A stretch of DNA of 64,000 nt from Pelomonas sp965229315 (GCF_965229315.1 NZ_CBDDJA010000002.1:2666001-2730000); one strand, 5' to 3'. Shown: positions 1-8,725, counted from the stretch's first letter. Made by a program: numbers and translations. Notes: generated by a model not told the origin, from the letters alone.

Positions 1-682
1 GCCGCGCCCAGTTGATGGAGTTGACCGTGCCGATGCGGTGCTCGCGCTTGAACGCCAGGTCGGCGGACACCGCCTTGACGATGTCCTGGCAGTCGTCGAA
101 CACGCCGTCGATGGCGATGTTGTGGATGTTGGCATCCTGCAGGCTGAACATCTGCGCCTGCTGGAACGGGCTCATGCGGCCCTCGGGGCTGAGCATGAAG
201 ACGTTCACGCCCTTCTTCCCACGCATCGCGTACTCGGCGGCGCTGCCGGTGTCGCCCGACGTGGCGCCCAGGATGTTCAGCGTCGCGCCGCGGCGGCCCA
301 GTTCGTACTCGAACAGCGCGCCCAGCAGTTGCATGGCCATGTCCTTGAAGGCCAGCGTCGGGCCGTTGGACAGGCCTTGCAGCGCGATGTGCTCGCCCAG
401 CCAGGTCAGCGGCGTGATCTCGGCCGTGCCGAAGACTTCGGCCGTGTAGACCTTGCGCGTGATCGCGTGCAGGTCGGCGGCCGGGATGTCGTCGATGTAC
501 AGCGACAGGATCTCGAACGCCAGGTCCGCATAGGCCAGGCCGCGCCAGCGCGTCAGCATGGCGTCGTCGACCTGCGGGTAGGTCCTGGGCAGGTACAGGC
601 CGCCGTCCGGCGCCAGGCCTTCGAGCAGGATGTCGCAGAAGGCGCGTTCGGTCTGGTCGCCGCGCGTGGAGATGTACTTCAT
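1..682 (-). CDS. thrC: Threonine synthase, 3' part cut by the window edge
   Basis: PLP-dependent enzyme that converts O-phosphohomoserine to threonine, last step of the pathway. The visible N-terminal 227 residues begin MKYISTRGDQTERAF and carry the family's early features: the GGLYLP segment, the PLP-lysine motif LAFKDMAMQLLG and the ATSGDTGSAAEYA phosphate-binding segment. The start ATG overlaps the hom stop codon by one base (TGATG), so it is translationally coupled to hom, the enzyme two steps earlier. The C-terminal half lies beyond base 1. Identification rests on motifs and operon position. Confidence 0.95.
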   Translation of the reverse strand, partial: MKYISTRGDQTERAFCDILLEGLAPDGGLYLPRTYPQVDDAMLTRWRGLAYADLAFEILSLYIDDIPAADLHAITRKVYTAEVFGTAEITPLTWLGEHIALQGLSNGPTLAFKDMAMQLLGALFEYELGRRGATLNILGATSGDTGSAAEYAMRGKKGVNVFMLSPEGRMSPFQQAQMFSLQDANIHNIAIDGVFDDCQDIVKAVSADLAFKREHRIGTVNSINWAR

Positions 683-2013
683 CAGGCCAGCTCTTCCTTG
701 CGGATGCGCACGATGGGCGCGAGGACCGTGGGCAGGCCCTGCATCCTGGCCAGCGCCTCGTTCATGCGGCCTTCGACCGTGTCGTGCGTCAGGATGATGA
801 GGTCGGTCTGGCGCTCGCCCTCGCCCGACTCGCGCTGCAGCACGGCGTCGATGGAGATGTCGTGCTCGGCCAGGATGGTGGTGATGCGCGACAGCACGCC
901 CGGCTGGTCGGCCACCACGAGGCGCAGGTAGAAGGCGGTGTGGACCTCGGCCATCGGCAGGATGGGCGTGTCGCTCATCGCGTCGGGCTGGAAGGCCAGG
1001 TGGGGCACGCGGTGGTCGGGGTCGGCGGTGTGCAGGCGGGTCACGTCGACCAGGTCGGCGACGACGGCGGATGCGGTCGGCTCCGCGCCGGCGCCCTTGC
1101 CGTAGTACAGCGTCGTGCCGACCGCGTCGGCCTGCACGACGACGGCGTTCATCGCGCCTTCGACGTTGGCGATGAGGCGGGTGGCCGGGATCAGCGTCGG
1201 GTGCACGCGCAGCTCGATGCCCTGGCTGCCCGAACCCTGCCGGCGGCGCGTGATGCCCAGCAGCTTGATGCGGTAGCCCAGCTGCTCGGCGTACTTGATG
1301 TCGGTGGCCTGCAGGCTGCTGATGCCTTCCACATGCGCCTTGTCGAACTGCACCGGCACGCCGAAGGCGATGGCGCTCATGATGGTCAGCTTGTGGGCCG
1401 CGTCCACGCCTTCGATGTCGAAGGTCGGGTCGCTCTCGGCATAACCCAGGCGCTGGGCCTCCTTCAGCACGGTGGCGAAGTCCAGGCCCTTGCCGCGCAT
1501 CTCCGACAGGATGAAGTTCGTCGTGCCGTTGATGATGCCGGCGATCCATTCGATGCGGTTGGCGGTCAGGCCTTCGCGCAGCGCCTTGATGATGGGGATG
1601 CCACCGGCCACGGCGGCCTCGAACGCGACGACGACGCCCTTCTCGCGCGCGGCCTCGAAGATTTCCGTGCCGTGCAGCGCCAGCAGCGCCTTGTTGGCCG
1701 TCACGACATGCTTGCCGTTGGCGATCGCCCTCAGCACCAGCGTGCGTGCGGGTTCCACACCACCGATCAGCTCGACGACGATGTCGATGGCCGGGTTGTC
1801 GACCAGTTCCTGCGCGTCGGCCACGCAGGGCACGCCGTCACCGACCTGCGCCTGGTAGGCCTTGGCGCGCTCGGCGTTGCGGGCCGCCACCATCGCGATC
1901 TCGATGCCACGGCCCGCGCGGCCGCGGATCTCGGCCTGGTTGCGCTGCAGGACGTGGAAGGTGCCGGCACCGACGGTGCCGAGGCCGATCAGGCCGACTT
2001 GGATGGCTTTCAT
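682..2013 (-). CDS. hom: Homoserine dehydrogenase
   Basis: Reduces aspartate semialdehyde to homoserine with NAD(P)H, the branch point to threonine and methionine. The 443-residue protein opens with a Rossmann fold (VGLIGLGTVGAGT), has the catalytic-domain signature GIINGTTNFIL followed by ESDPTFDIEG, and ends with an ACT domain (about residues 360-443, starting near FYLRLVVADQPGVLSRI), which in this family binds threonine for feedback control. It is the monofunctional form without a fused aspartokinase. The ATG at 2013 has GAAGAG upstream; the open frame extends further 5' but into alaA. It lies 23 bases after alaA and overlaps thrC by one base, so alaA-hom-thrC is very likely one operon. 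Confidence 0.96.
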   Translation of the reverse strand: MKAIQVGLIGLGTVGAGTFHVLQRNQAEIRGRAGRGIEIAMVAARNAERAKAYQAQVGDGVPCVADAQELVDNPAIDIVVELIGGVEPARTLVLRAIANGKHVVTANKALLALHGTEIFEAAREKGVVVAFEAAVAGGIPIIKALREGLTANRIEWIAGIINGTTNFILSEMRGKGLDFATVLKEAQRLGYAESDPTFDIEGVDAAHKLTIMSAIAFGVPVQFDKAHVEGISSLQATDIKYAEQLGYRIKLLGITRRRQGSGSQGIELRVHPTLIPATRLIANVEGAMNAVVVQADAVGTTLYYGKGAGAEPTASAVVADLVDVTRLHTADPDHRVPHLAFQPDAMSDTPILPMAEVHTAFYLRLVVADQPGVLSRITTILAEHDISIDAVLQRESGEGERQTDLIILTHDTVEGRMNEALARMQGLPTVLAPIVRIRKEELA

Positions 2014-2036
2014 TGCAGCGCTCTTCAGCAAAAAAA

Positions 2037-3263
2037 TCAGGCGACGTGGCGGCGGCGATAGCCGGCCAGGAAACGGTCGATGCGGCCCACGGCCTCGCGC
2101 AGGTCGTCCACGTTGGGCAGGAACACGAGGCGGAAATGGTCGTGCGCCGGCCAGTTGAAGCCGGTGCCCTGCACGATGAGCACCTTCTCCTCGGCCAGCA
2201 GCTCGTAGGCGAACTGCTGGTCGTCGGCGATGGGGTAGACCTTGGGGTCCAGGCGCGGGAACATGTACAGCGCCGCCTTCGGCTTGACGACGCTGACGCC
2301 GGGAATGGCGCTCAGCAGCTCGTACGCCAGGTCGCGCTGGCGGCACAGGCGGCCGGTCGGCGCCACCAGGTCGGCGATGCTCTGGTAGCCGCCCAGCGCC
2401 GTCTGGACCGCCAGCTGGCCTGGCGTGTTGGAACACAGGCGCAGCGAGGCCAGCATGTTCAGGCCCTCGATGTAGTCGCGGGCATGGCGCTTCTCGCCGC
2501 TGACCACCATCCAGCCGGCGCGGTAGCCGCAGGAGCGGTAGTTCTTGGACAAGCCGTTGAAGGTCACGAACAGCACGTCGTCGGCCAGCGACGCCATGCT
2601 GGTGTGCACATGGCCGTCGTACAACGTCTTGTCGTAGATCTCGTCGGCGAAGACGATGAGCTGGTGCTGGCGGGCTAGCTCGATGATGCCCAGCAGCAGG
2701 TCGGTCGGGTACAGCGCGCCGGTCGGGTTGTTGGGGTTGCAGACCATGATGCCGCGCGTGCGCGGCGTGATTTTGGCGGCGATGTCGGCCAGGTCCGGCA
2801 GCCAGCCGGCGCCCTCGTCGCACAGGTAGTGCACCGGGCGGCCGCCGGACAGGCCCACCACGGCCGTGTAGAGCGGGAAGTCGGGCGCCGGGATGAGGAT
2901 CTCGTCGCCGTCGTTGAGCAGCGCATTGATCGCCATCTGGATCAGCTCGGACGCGCCGTTGCCCAGGTAGACGTCGTCCACCGTGACGCCCTTGACGCCC
3001 TGCTGCTGGGTGTAGTGCACCACCGCCTTGCGCGGCGCGAACAAGCCCTTGCTGTCCGTGTAGCCGCCGGCGTCGGCGAGGTTGCGGATCATGTCCTGCA
3101 CGATCTCGTCCGGCGGCGTCAGGCCGAACACCGCCGTGTTGCCGATGTTGAGCTTGATGATCTTCTGGCCCTCTTCCTCCATCTGGCGCGCCTTGTCGAG
3201 CACAGGCCCACGGATGTCATAACTGACGCTGGCGAGCTTGGCGGACTTGGCGATGGGCTTCAA
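2037..3263 (-). CDS. alaA: Alanine-synthesising aminotransferase (AlaA type)
   Basis: Class I/II PLP aminotransferase, predicted to make alanine from pyruvate and glutamate in the cytosol. The 408 residues match remembered E. coli AlaA almost end to end: YDIRGPVL near residue 15, CNPNNPTGALYP, ADEIYDKTLYD, and Schiff-base Lys240 in NGLSKNYR, with RLVFLP near the C-terminus. The start is TTG at 3263: the frame there begins MKPIAKSAKL, which aligns with the AlaA N-terminus, and GGAG lies about seven bases upstream. The usual NIGNPAPFG is NIGNTAVFG here, a change in the active-site N-terminal segment. It is first gene of the run into hom and thrC; the link may be shared amino-acid biosynthesis rather than one pathway. 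Confidence 0.93.
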   Translation of the reverse strand: MKPIAKSAKLASVSYDIRGPVLDKARQMEEEGQKIIKLNIGNTAVFGLTPPDEIVQDMIRNLADAGGYTDSKGLFAPRKAVVHYTQQQGVKGVTVDDVYLGNGASELIQMAINALLNDGDEILIPAPDFPLYTAVVGLSGGRPVHYLCDEGAGWLPDLADIAAKITPRTRGIMVCNPNNPTGALYPTDLLLGIIELARQHQLIVFADEIYDKTLYDGHVHTSMASLADDVLFVTFNGLSKNYRSCGYRAGWMVVSGEKRHARDYIEGLNMLASLRLCSNTPGQLAVQTALGGYQSIADLVAPTGRLCRQRDLAYELLSAIPGVSVVKPKAALYMFPRLDPKVYPIADDQQFAYELLAEEKVLIVQGTGFNWPAHDHFRLVFLPNVDDLREAVGRIDRFLAGYRRRHVA

Positions 3264-3395
3264 AACGGGCTCCAGGACAGGGATTGCTGCACTGCAGAAG
3301 TGCAGCCCTGCAGTTTAAGCAAGGCCCCGGGCGAACCCGGCGGTTCTGCGCGACACTCGCGCCCGGCTTTACCGGCAGCGCCCGACCCGTTTTCC

Positions 3396-3770
3396 ATGAA
3401 GTTCCAGCTCGACGAGCCGCAAGGCGGCAACACGATCTCCCGCCATGACACCCAGGGCGTCTGGGTCAACGGCCAGCCGCACACGGCGAGCCTGCTCGTG
3501 CCCTGGAAGGGCGACGTCGTGGCCTGGACGCCTTCGCGCTTCGAGGAACTTCAGGCGGCGCATTTCGAAGCGATACGCGCGCTGCAACCCGAGCTGGTGG
3601 TGTTCGGCAGCGGTGCCCGGCTGCGATTCCCCAACCCGGCGCTCTGGCGCGGGCTGGTGGAGGCGCGCATCGGTTTCGAGGTGATGGACATCGGCGCGGC
3701 CTGCCGCACCTACAACGTGCTGGCCAGCGAAGGGCGCAATGTTCTGGCAGCATTGCTGATCGAACGTTGA
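3396..3770 (+). CDS. Mth938/DUF498 domain protein
   Basis: A 124-residue protein of the DUF498/Mth938 family, a small single-domain fold related to mitochondrial NDUFAF3. The family's role in bacteria is unclear. Visible family features are the GVWVNG strand near residue 22, a central VVFGSGARLRFP segment and the C-terminal GFEVMDIGAACRTYNVL, which is the conserved D-x-G-A-A-C-R-T-Y-N box. It is divergent from alaA with about 130 bases between start codons. No signal peptide. A 7-bp hairpin follows the stop. Confidence 0.88.
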   Translation: MKFQLDEPQGGNTISRHDTQGVWVNGQPHTASLLVPWKGDVVAWTPSRFEELQAAHFEAIRALQPELVVFGSGARLRFPNPALWRGLVEARIGFEVMDIGAACRTYNVLASEGRNVLAALLIER

Positions 3771-3901
3771 GCGGCCCGGTCGGGAGACCGGGGCGAGGCT
3801 TTATAATCACGGGCTATTGCCTGCGGGCGCCCGCGTGAAATGCTGCACAGGCAGCAATCACGAACCGGGGACCCCGTGAGCCCAACTTGCCGCTCCCTCC
3901 A
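3771..3901 (+). promoter_or_regulatory. Intergenic hairpin and TATAAT box upstream of bcp
   Basis: A perfect 7-bp inverted repeat (CCCGGTC, loop GGGA, GACCGGG, 3775-3792) follows the DUF498 stop but lacks a T-tract, so termination is uncertain. A consensus TATAAT sits at 3802-3807 with no good -35. The roughly 90-base leader that would follow contains GC-rich dyads (CGGGCGCCCG and an imperfect ATTGCCTG/CAGGCAGCAAT pair). Promoter assignment is inference. Confidence 0.35.
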
Positions 3902-4381
3902 ATGACGCCTGCGCTCAACAAACCCCTGCCGGAAATTGAGGCCCAAGCCACCGGCGGCGTGAAGTTCACCGCCAACGCCTTCCTCGGCAAGTCGGTCGTG
4001 CTGTATTTCTACCCGAAAGACAACACGCCGGGTTGTACCACCGAGGCGATGCAATTCCGCGATCGCCACAAGGACTTCGTGAAGGCCGGCGCCGTCGTGT
4101 TCGGCGTGTCGCGCGACAACATGGCTTCGCACGACAAGTTCAAGCAGGCGCTGGAGCTGCCCTTCGAGCTGATCGCCGACACCGAAGAGAAGCTCTGCCA
4201 CATGTTCGGCGTGGTCAAGAACAAGATCATGTACGGCAAGAAGGTCAAGGGCATCGAGCGCTCGACCTTCCTGATCGCCCCGAACGGCATCCTGGTGGGC
4301 GAATGGCGCGGCATCAAGGTGGCCGGCCACGTCGACGAGGTGCTGAAGGCCGTCAAGGCGCTGAAGAAGGAAGCGGCCTAA
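3902..4381 (+). CDS. bcp: Thioredoxin-dependent thiol peroxidase, BCP/PrxQ type
   Basis: Peroxiredoxin that reduces hydrogen peroxide and organic peroxides using thioredoxin, in the cytosol. The 159-residue protein has the peroxidatic Cys45 in PKDNTPGCTTEA, then VVFGVSRDN and the C-terminal GHVDEVLKAVKAL helix. E. coli BCP has its resolving cysteine five residues after the peroxidatic one; here that position is Met50, so this enzyme is likely 1-Cys or uses another partner thiol. The ATG at 3902 gives the usual family length; an in-frame TTG at 3887 would add five residues and neither has a strong ribosome site. It precedes phoH with a terminator-like hairpin between. Confidence 0.94.
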   Translation: MTPALNKPLPEIEAQATGGVKFTANAFLGKSVVLYFYPKDNTPGCTTEAMQFRDRHKDFVKAGAVVFGVSRDNMASHDKFKQALELPFELIADTEEKLCHMFGVVKNKIMYGKKVKGIERSTFLIAPNGILVGEWRGIKVAGHVDEVLKAVKALKKEAA

Positions 4382-4489
4382 AGCTTCTCGATGAGGCGCT
4401 GAACACGCGTTGTTCTCTGACATCGCGGGCACCCGCGGCATGTGCATAATCGGTTCATGCCCCGGGTCGAATCCTCGCCTCCAACCAAC

Positions 4490-4517
4490 AAGCCGCACTC
4501 ATCCTGTGCGGCTTTTT
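4490..4517 (+). terminator. Rho-independent terminator between bcp and phoH
   Basis: Stem AAGCCGCAC (4490-4498), seven-base loop, GTGCGGCTT (4506-4514), running into T5 (4513-4517). A textbook intrinsic terminator ending bcp transcription. A CATAAT box at 4445-4450 lies just upstream, so a short RNA or an attenuated phoH leader is also possible. Confidence 0.85.
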
Positions 4518-4569
4518 GCTTTCTGGAGCAGGGATCGCGTGGGGTTCACTTTCAGTCGACCCGCCGTAC

Positions 4570-6273
4570 ATGCCTCTGCCCAAGCCTCCTGCACAACGCG
4601 CCAGCCGCCTCGATGCCACCGCTTACTCGGCCCATCTGACTCCCAACAAACCGCGGGCGGCCTCGGCCGCCATCGCGCATGCCAGCGCGCCAGCCGCCCT
4701 GCCCATGTCCCCGGTGGCCCCGGCGGCGCCGGTCGCAGCGCCGACCGCCGAGGTGCTGCGCCTGCCCACTCCCGCCGCCAGTCCGTCTGCCGCCAAACCC
4801 GCGCTGCCCGCCAAGTCGGCAAGCAAGGCGCCGGCCAAGGCCGCAGCGCCCAAGCGCACGCGCAAGCCCGCCGAGGCTGCCAAGCTCTTCGTGCTCGACA
4901 CCAACGTGCTAATGCACGACCCGATGTCGCTGTTCCGCTTCGAGGAGCACGACGTCTTCCTGCCCATGATCACGCTCGAAGAGCTGGACGGGCACAAGAA
5001 GGGCATGACCGAGGTCGCGCGCAACGTGCGCCAGGTCAGCCGCGAGCTGGACCAGCTCGCCGCCAGCCTGAAGAGCAGCGGCCTCGAAGAAATGGCCAAG
5101 GGCCTGCCGCTGGCCGGCACCGGCCACCGCGAGGCGGAAGGCAAGCTGTTCTTCCAGACCGAACTGATCGACGCGCCACTGCCGCAGGGCCTGCCGCAGG
5201 GCAAGGCGGACAACCAGATCCTGGGCGTGGTGCAGGCGCTGAAGGGCCGCCACCCGGACCGGGAAGTCGTGCTGGTGTCCAAGGACATCAACATGCGCAT
5301 CAAGGCGCGCGCGCTGGGCCTGCCCACCGAGGACTACCGCAACGACAAGACGCTGGAAGACTCGGACCTGCTCTACACCGGCGTGCAGGCCTTGCCGGCC
5401 GACTTCTGGGAGCGCCATGGCAAGACCATGGAGAGCTGGCAGCAGGGTGGCACGACCTTCTACCGCATCAGCGGGCCGCTGGTGCCCACGCTGCTCATCA
5501 ACGAGCTGGTCTACCTGGAAGCGCCCGGCACGACGCCGTTGTATGCCAAGGTCACCGAGATCACCGGCAAGACGGCCGTGCTGCGCACGCTGAAGGACTA
5601 CGGCAACCAGAAGCACGCCGTCTGGGGCGTCACGGCCCGCAACCGCGAGCAGAACTTCGCGCTGAACCTGCTGATGGACCCGGAGTGCGACTTCATCACG
5701 CTGACCGGCACGGCCGGCACCGGCAAGACGCTGATGACGCTGGCCGCAGCACTCGCCCAGGTCTTCGATGACCGCCGCTACAGCGAGATCATCGTCACCC
5801 GCGTGACCGTGCCCGTGGGCGAGGACATCGGCTTCCTGCCCGGCACCGAGGAAGAAAAGATGGGCCCCTGGATGGGCGCGCTGGACGACAACCTCGAAGT
5901 GCTGGCCAAGGGCGGATCGTCCGCCGGCGAATGGGGCCGCGCCGCCACCAACGATCTGGTGCGCAGCAAGATCAAGATCAAGAGCCTGAACTTCATGCGC
6001 GGGCGCACCTTCCTGAACAAGTTCGTCATCATCGACGAGGCGCAGAACCTGACGCCCAAGCAGATGAAGACGCTGATCACCCGCGCCGGCCCCGGCACCA
6101 AGATCGTCTGCCTGGGCAACCTCGCGCAGATCGACACGCCCTACCTCACCGAGGGCAGCTCAGGCCTGACGTTCGCCGTGGACCGCTTCAAGGGCTGGGC
6201 CCACAGCGGCCACGTGACGCTGGCGCGCGGCGAGCGTTCGCGCCTGGCGGACTTCGCGTCCGAAGTGCTGTAG
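4570..6273 (+). CDS. PIN-PhoH family ATPase
   Basis: A 567-residue two-domain protein: an N-terminal PIN ribonuclease-like domain and a C-terminal PhoH P-loop ATPase. The first hundred residues are a low-complexity Ala/Pro/Lys stretch. The PIN domain starts at KLFVLDTNVLMHDP (acidic Asp110) with further acidic residues in ITLEELDGHKKG and VLVSKDINMRIKA. Walker A is TGTAGTGKT (Lys386), Walker B FVIIDEAQNLT, then CLGNLAQID. In mycobacteria this architecture (PhoH2) acts as an RNA helicase/ribonuclease; an RNA-processing role here is inference. The ATG at 4570 is chosen over upstream alternatives because those run back to the terminator. It converges on the patatin gene with 27 bases between. 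Confidence 0.9.
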   Translation: MPLPKPPAQRASRLDATAYSAHLTPNKPRAASAAIAHASAPAALPMSPVAPAAPVAAPTAEVLRLPTPAASPSAAKPALPAKSASKAPAKAAAPKRTRKPAEAAKLFVLDTNVLMHDPMSLFRFEEHDVFLPMITLEELDGHKKGMTEVARNVRQVSRELDQLAASLKSSGLEEMAKGLPLAGTGHREAEGKLFFQTELIDAPLPQGLPQGKADNQILGVVQALKGRHPDREVVLVSKDINMRIKARALGLPTEDYRNDKTLEDSDLLYTGVQALPADFWERHGKTMESWQQGGTTFYRISGPLVPTLLINELVYLEAPGTTPLYAKVTEITGKTAVLRTLKDYGNQKHAVWGVTARNREQNFALNLLMDPECDFITLTGTAGTGKTLMTLAAALAQVFDDRRYSEIIVTRVTVPVGEDIGFLPGTEEEKMGPWMGALDDNLEVLAKGGSSAGEWGRAATNDLVRSKIKIKSLNFMRGRTFLNKFVIIDEAQNLTPKQMKTLITRAGPGTKIVCLGNLAQIDTPYLTEGSSGLTFAVDRFKGWAHSGHVTLARGERSRLADFASEVL

Positions 6274-6300
6274 GCCGTGCTGTTGACGACGCGCGGCGGC

Positions 6301-7695
6301 TCAGTCACCGCGCTGCAGCGCTTGTGAGAACCGGCGGATCTGCGGGTCCTGCCGCACGGCCTGCTTGGCCGCGCGGATGAGCTGGTCCACCTGCTCGGGC
6401 GGCAGCTTCAGCCGTGTCGGGATCATGTTCAGCACCTGCTCCTCAGCCTCGGCCAGGTCGGCAAAGCTGATCTGCGTGACGCTGAACTTCAGGTCCTGGC
6501 AGCGCCACTCCGGGTTCTGCGCGCGCAGTTCAGCCTTGCGTTCGTCGCTGAGGCTGCAGCGAAAGGTGATGAGGTCGCGCTCCCAGTTGCGCACCATGGG
6601 CAGGAAGTTCGCGTAGCTCATGCGCATCGTGCTCTCGATGGCCGTGTCCACCGCGCCCGAGGCGATGTCCATGCCCGACGGCCCGGCCATTTCGCGGGCC
6701 CAGTCGGCGCTCGGCCCCTGGCCGGCGTCCACCACGATGAACAGCAGCCGCCGCATCGTCGACGCCTCCTGCTCAGGGATGGGGCCGTACGGCGTGTTCA
6801 GCAGCACGCGGCTCTGCAGGATGGCGACCAGGCCGAGGTTGTCCGTCAGCCCGCCGTCCACCAGTTTCAGATAACGACCGGCCTTGGGATCGCGGTAATC
6901 GCGGAACAGGCGCGCCAACGCGATGCGCAGGCGGTGCTGGTCGTCACCCTCATCGCGCTTTGCCTTCAGGCCAGGCGGCATCTGAAGCTCGCAGGCCTCG
7001 GGGAAGCGCTGCAGCACCACCGGCGCGAAGAACAGCGGCACGGCCATGGACGCCGCCACCGCCTCCGACACCGGGTAGCTCGCCAAATCGCTGCACAGCG
7101 CATCGAACGCACGCTCGTGGAACGGGAACGCCAGACGGTACTGCACGTTGCTCGCGCTGATCCAGACGACCGGCCGCGAACGGCGAAACATGTCGGCGAA
7201 CGTCGCGCCCTTGAAGACGTCGTTCTCCAGCCAGTCGTTGAAGTCCGTGCGGTCGTTCAGCCCGCCGGACAGCAGGCGGCGCAGGTTGTTGGGGTTGAGC
7301 AGGCTGAAGCGCAGGTTGGCCTCGCCGTCATGCAGCAGCACCTTGTCGCGGAATTCGCGCATGCCCTGCGGCCCATGCAGCCCGAGGTAGGCCGCCGTCA
7401 GCGACCCGCCGGACACGCTGGTGATGAAGTTGACCTCGTCCAGCAGGTTGCGCCCGGCCGTCGCTGGCTGCTCGCGCAGGCCCTCCAGCACACCGTAGGC
7501 GAACGCCGCGGCGCGCAGCCCGCCGCCCGAGAAGCTGAGCGCGACGAACGTGTCCGTGTCCCGCGCCGGCGGCGTGCGCTGCATGGACTGCAACGCCGCC
7601 GGCTTGTTGCGCGGCGGGTTCATCGCCGGGCTGGCGCAGGCGGCAAGCAGCGCGCAGGCGCACAACAGCAGATGGAGCCTCACTCGCACGCGCAC
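6301..7695 (-). CDS. Patatin-like phospholipase lipoprotein
   Basis: Predicted envelope lipid acyl hydrolase of 464 residues. A lipoprotein signal ends LLCACALLAAC with lipidated Cys20. The patatin domain shows the oxyanion loop SFSGGGLRAAAFAYG (about residue 54), the nucleophile serine in ITSVSGGS (about Ser95), and the catalytic aspartate in VDGGLTDNLG. The start is GTG at 7695, with AGGAGG seven bases upstream; the frame is open further but that site plus the signal peptide decide it. Alone between two convergent/independent units. Substrate unknown; Pro/Arg-rich linker after the lipidation site. Confidence 0.88.
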   Translation of the reverse strand: MRVRVRLHLLLCACALLAACASPAMNPPRNKPAALQSMQRTPPARDTDTFVALSFSGGGLRAAAFAYGVLEGLREQPATAGRNLLDEVNFITSVSGGSLTAAYLGLHGPQGMREFRDKVLLHDGEANLRFSLLNPNNLRRLLSGGLNDRTDFNDWLENDVFKGATFADMFRRSRPVVWISASNVQYRLAFPFHERAFDALCSDLASYPVSEAVAASMAVPLFFAPVVLQRFPEACELQMPPGLKAKRDEGDDQHRLRIALARLFRDYRDPKAGRYLKLVDGGLTDNLGLVAILQSRVLLNTPYGPIPEQEASTMRRLLFIVVDAGQGPSADWAREMAGPSGMDIASGAVDTAIESTMRMSYANFLPMVRNWERDLITFRCSLSDERKAELRAQNPEWRCQDLKFSVTQISFADLAEAEEQVLNMIPTRLKLPPEQVDQLIRAAKQAVRQDPQIRRFSQALQRGD

Positions 7696-7754
7696 GCCTC
7701 GACCTCCTTCACCCGCATCCCTCGCGCGGGCACCCCGATTGTGCTGGGCCCACG

Positions 7755-7775
7755 AAAAACGGCCCCGCAGGGCCG
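7755..7775 (-). terminator. Terminator of the minus-strand PEP-CTERM gene
   Basis: On the minus strand CGGCCC, loop TGCG, GGGCCG, then T5. It lies 20 bases downstream of the PEP-CTERM stop codon at 7796. Confidence 0.8.
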
Positions 7776-7795
7776 CTCTCGCAAAGCCTGCTCGC

Positions 7796-8428
7796 TCAAC
7801 CGCGGCGGCGGCGCGCAATGCCCAGCCCAGCCAGCGCGACGCCGGCCAATGCCAGGGTGGCAGGCTCAGGCACGGTGCCTCCATCGGCGTTCACGACCAC
7901 CTGGATCGACGTCTCCACCACAGGCTCGCCGACGGCCGACGTCACCGTCAGGCGGAAGTCGGTGATGCTGTTGCCATAAGGATCGAAGGTGAAGGGGATG
8001 AAGGACATCATCAGGTTCCACGACTCGGCGTAGCTGCTGCCCAGGGCCGTGAGGTTGGCGCTGACGGGATCGTTCGCTGCCGTCGGATCCTTGTCGACAT
8101 AAAGCGTCACCACGCAGCCCGTGCAGCTGTTGCCGAGGCTCCACGCGAAATCGAAGCTCCAGTTCGCATAGCCCTTGCCATCGGCCGCGTAGATGCCGGA
8201 CGGGCCGTAGAACGTGTCGATGCCGTTGTTCGCCATCGATGCACTGGTCTTGTAGGCATGCGCGCCGATGGCCACCATCACGTCGCTGCTGGTCTGCACG
8301 TTGAACAGCACGTTCTCGAGGCCGGCGCTACCTGTCGGTGGCCATGGCGACGAGAGGGTGGTCAAGCCGGCATGAGCGGAAAGGACGGTGCCGGCAAGCG
8401 TCAGCACGGCAAACATCTTCTTGATCAT
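7796..8428 (-). CDS. PEP-CTERM sorting-domain protein
   Basis: Secreted 210-residue protein with signal peptide (MIKKMFAVLTLAGTVLSAHA) and a C-terminal PEP-CTERM tail: VPEPATLALAG, a hydrophobic helix, and terminal RRRRG. Such tails are processed by exosortase, so the protein is probably exported and anchored or released with exopolysaccharide. The body, about residues 22-185, is not recognised; it has a Cys pair in NSCTGCVVTLYVDKD. Start ATG at 8428 with AGGAGA six bases upstream. A strong sigma-54-type promoter match lies about 80 bases upstream, and a terminator follows, so it looks monocistronic. No exosortase is in this window. Confidence 0.88.
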   Translation of the reverse strand: MIKKMFAVLTLAGTVLSAHAGLTTLSSPWPPTGSAGLENVLFNVQTSSDVMVAIGAHAYKTSASMANNGIDTFYGPSGIYAADGKGYANWSFDFAWSLGNSCTGCVVTLYVDKDPTAANDPVSANLTALGSSYAESWNLMMSFIPFTFDPYGNSITDFRLTVTSAVGEPVVETSIQVVVNADGGTVPEPATLALAGVALAGLGIARRRRG

Positions 8429-8504
8429 TTATGGTCTCCTGTGAAGTCTTCAGAGTCGGACCTGCAGGACTCGCGGGGCGTCCAGCGGTGCTGCCGCAAG
8501 AGTT

Positions 8505-8520
8505 CGCAAGAGGCGTACCA
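8505..8520 (-). promoter_or_regulatory. Candidate sigma-54 promoter for the PEP-CTERM gene
   Basis: Read on the minus strand: TGGTACGCCTCTTGCG. It matches the -24/-12 consensus TGGCACG-N4-TTGC with one mismatch and the exact ten-base GG-GC spacing. Predicted transcription start is near 8494, giving a leader of about 65 bases to the ATG at 8428. Some PEP-CTERM genes are known to be controlled by sigma-54 with the PrsK/PrsR pair; the link here is inference. Confidence 0.6.
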
Positions 8521-8725
8521 GATTCACGAAAGCCAAGAGGCCCGAGGCCAGGGCCGGGACAGGCCCGGCGCTCCGGTCGCTGCCACCTCTGCGTGACAGG
8601 TTTTCCGACACCAGGTAAACCCTTGACTCGCGTGGCAAGCCACGACCGGGCGCGCCGTCATATCTGAGCCCACGCGCGTTTTTGCTGCCGGCACCTGTCA
8701 GCAGACGCCGCCGACAATCGCGCGC

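Noticed and set aside
4393..4487. tRNA-like text ending CGCCTCCAACCA with a distant GAGGCG
   Set aside because: Acceptor and T-arm pairing cannot be drawn in a standard cloverleaf, and D and anticodon arms are missing.
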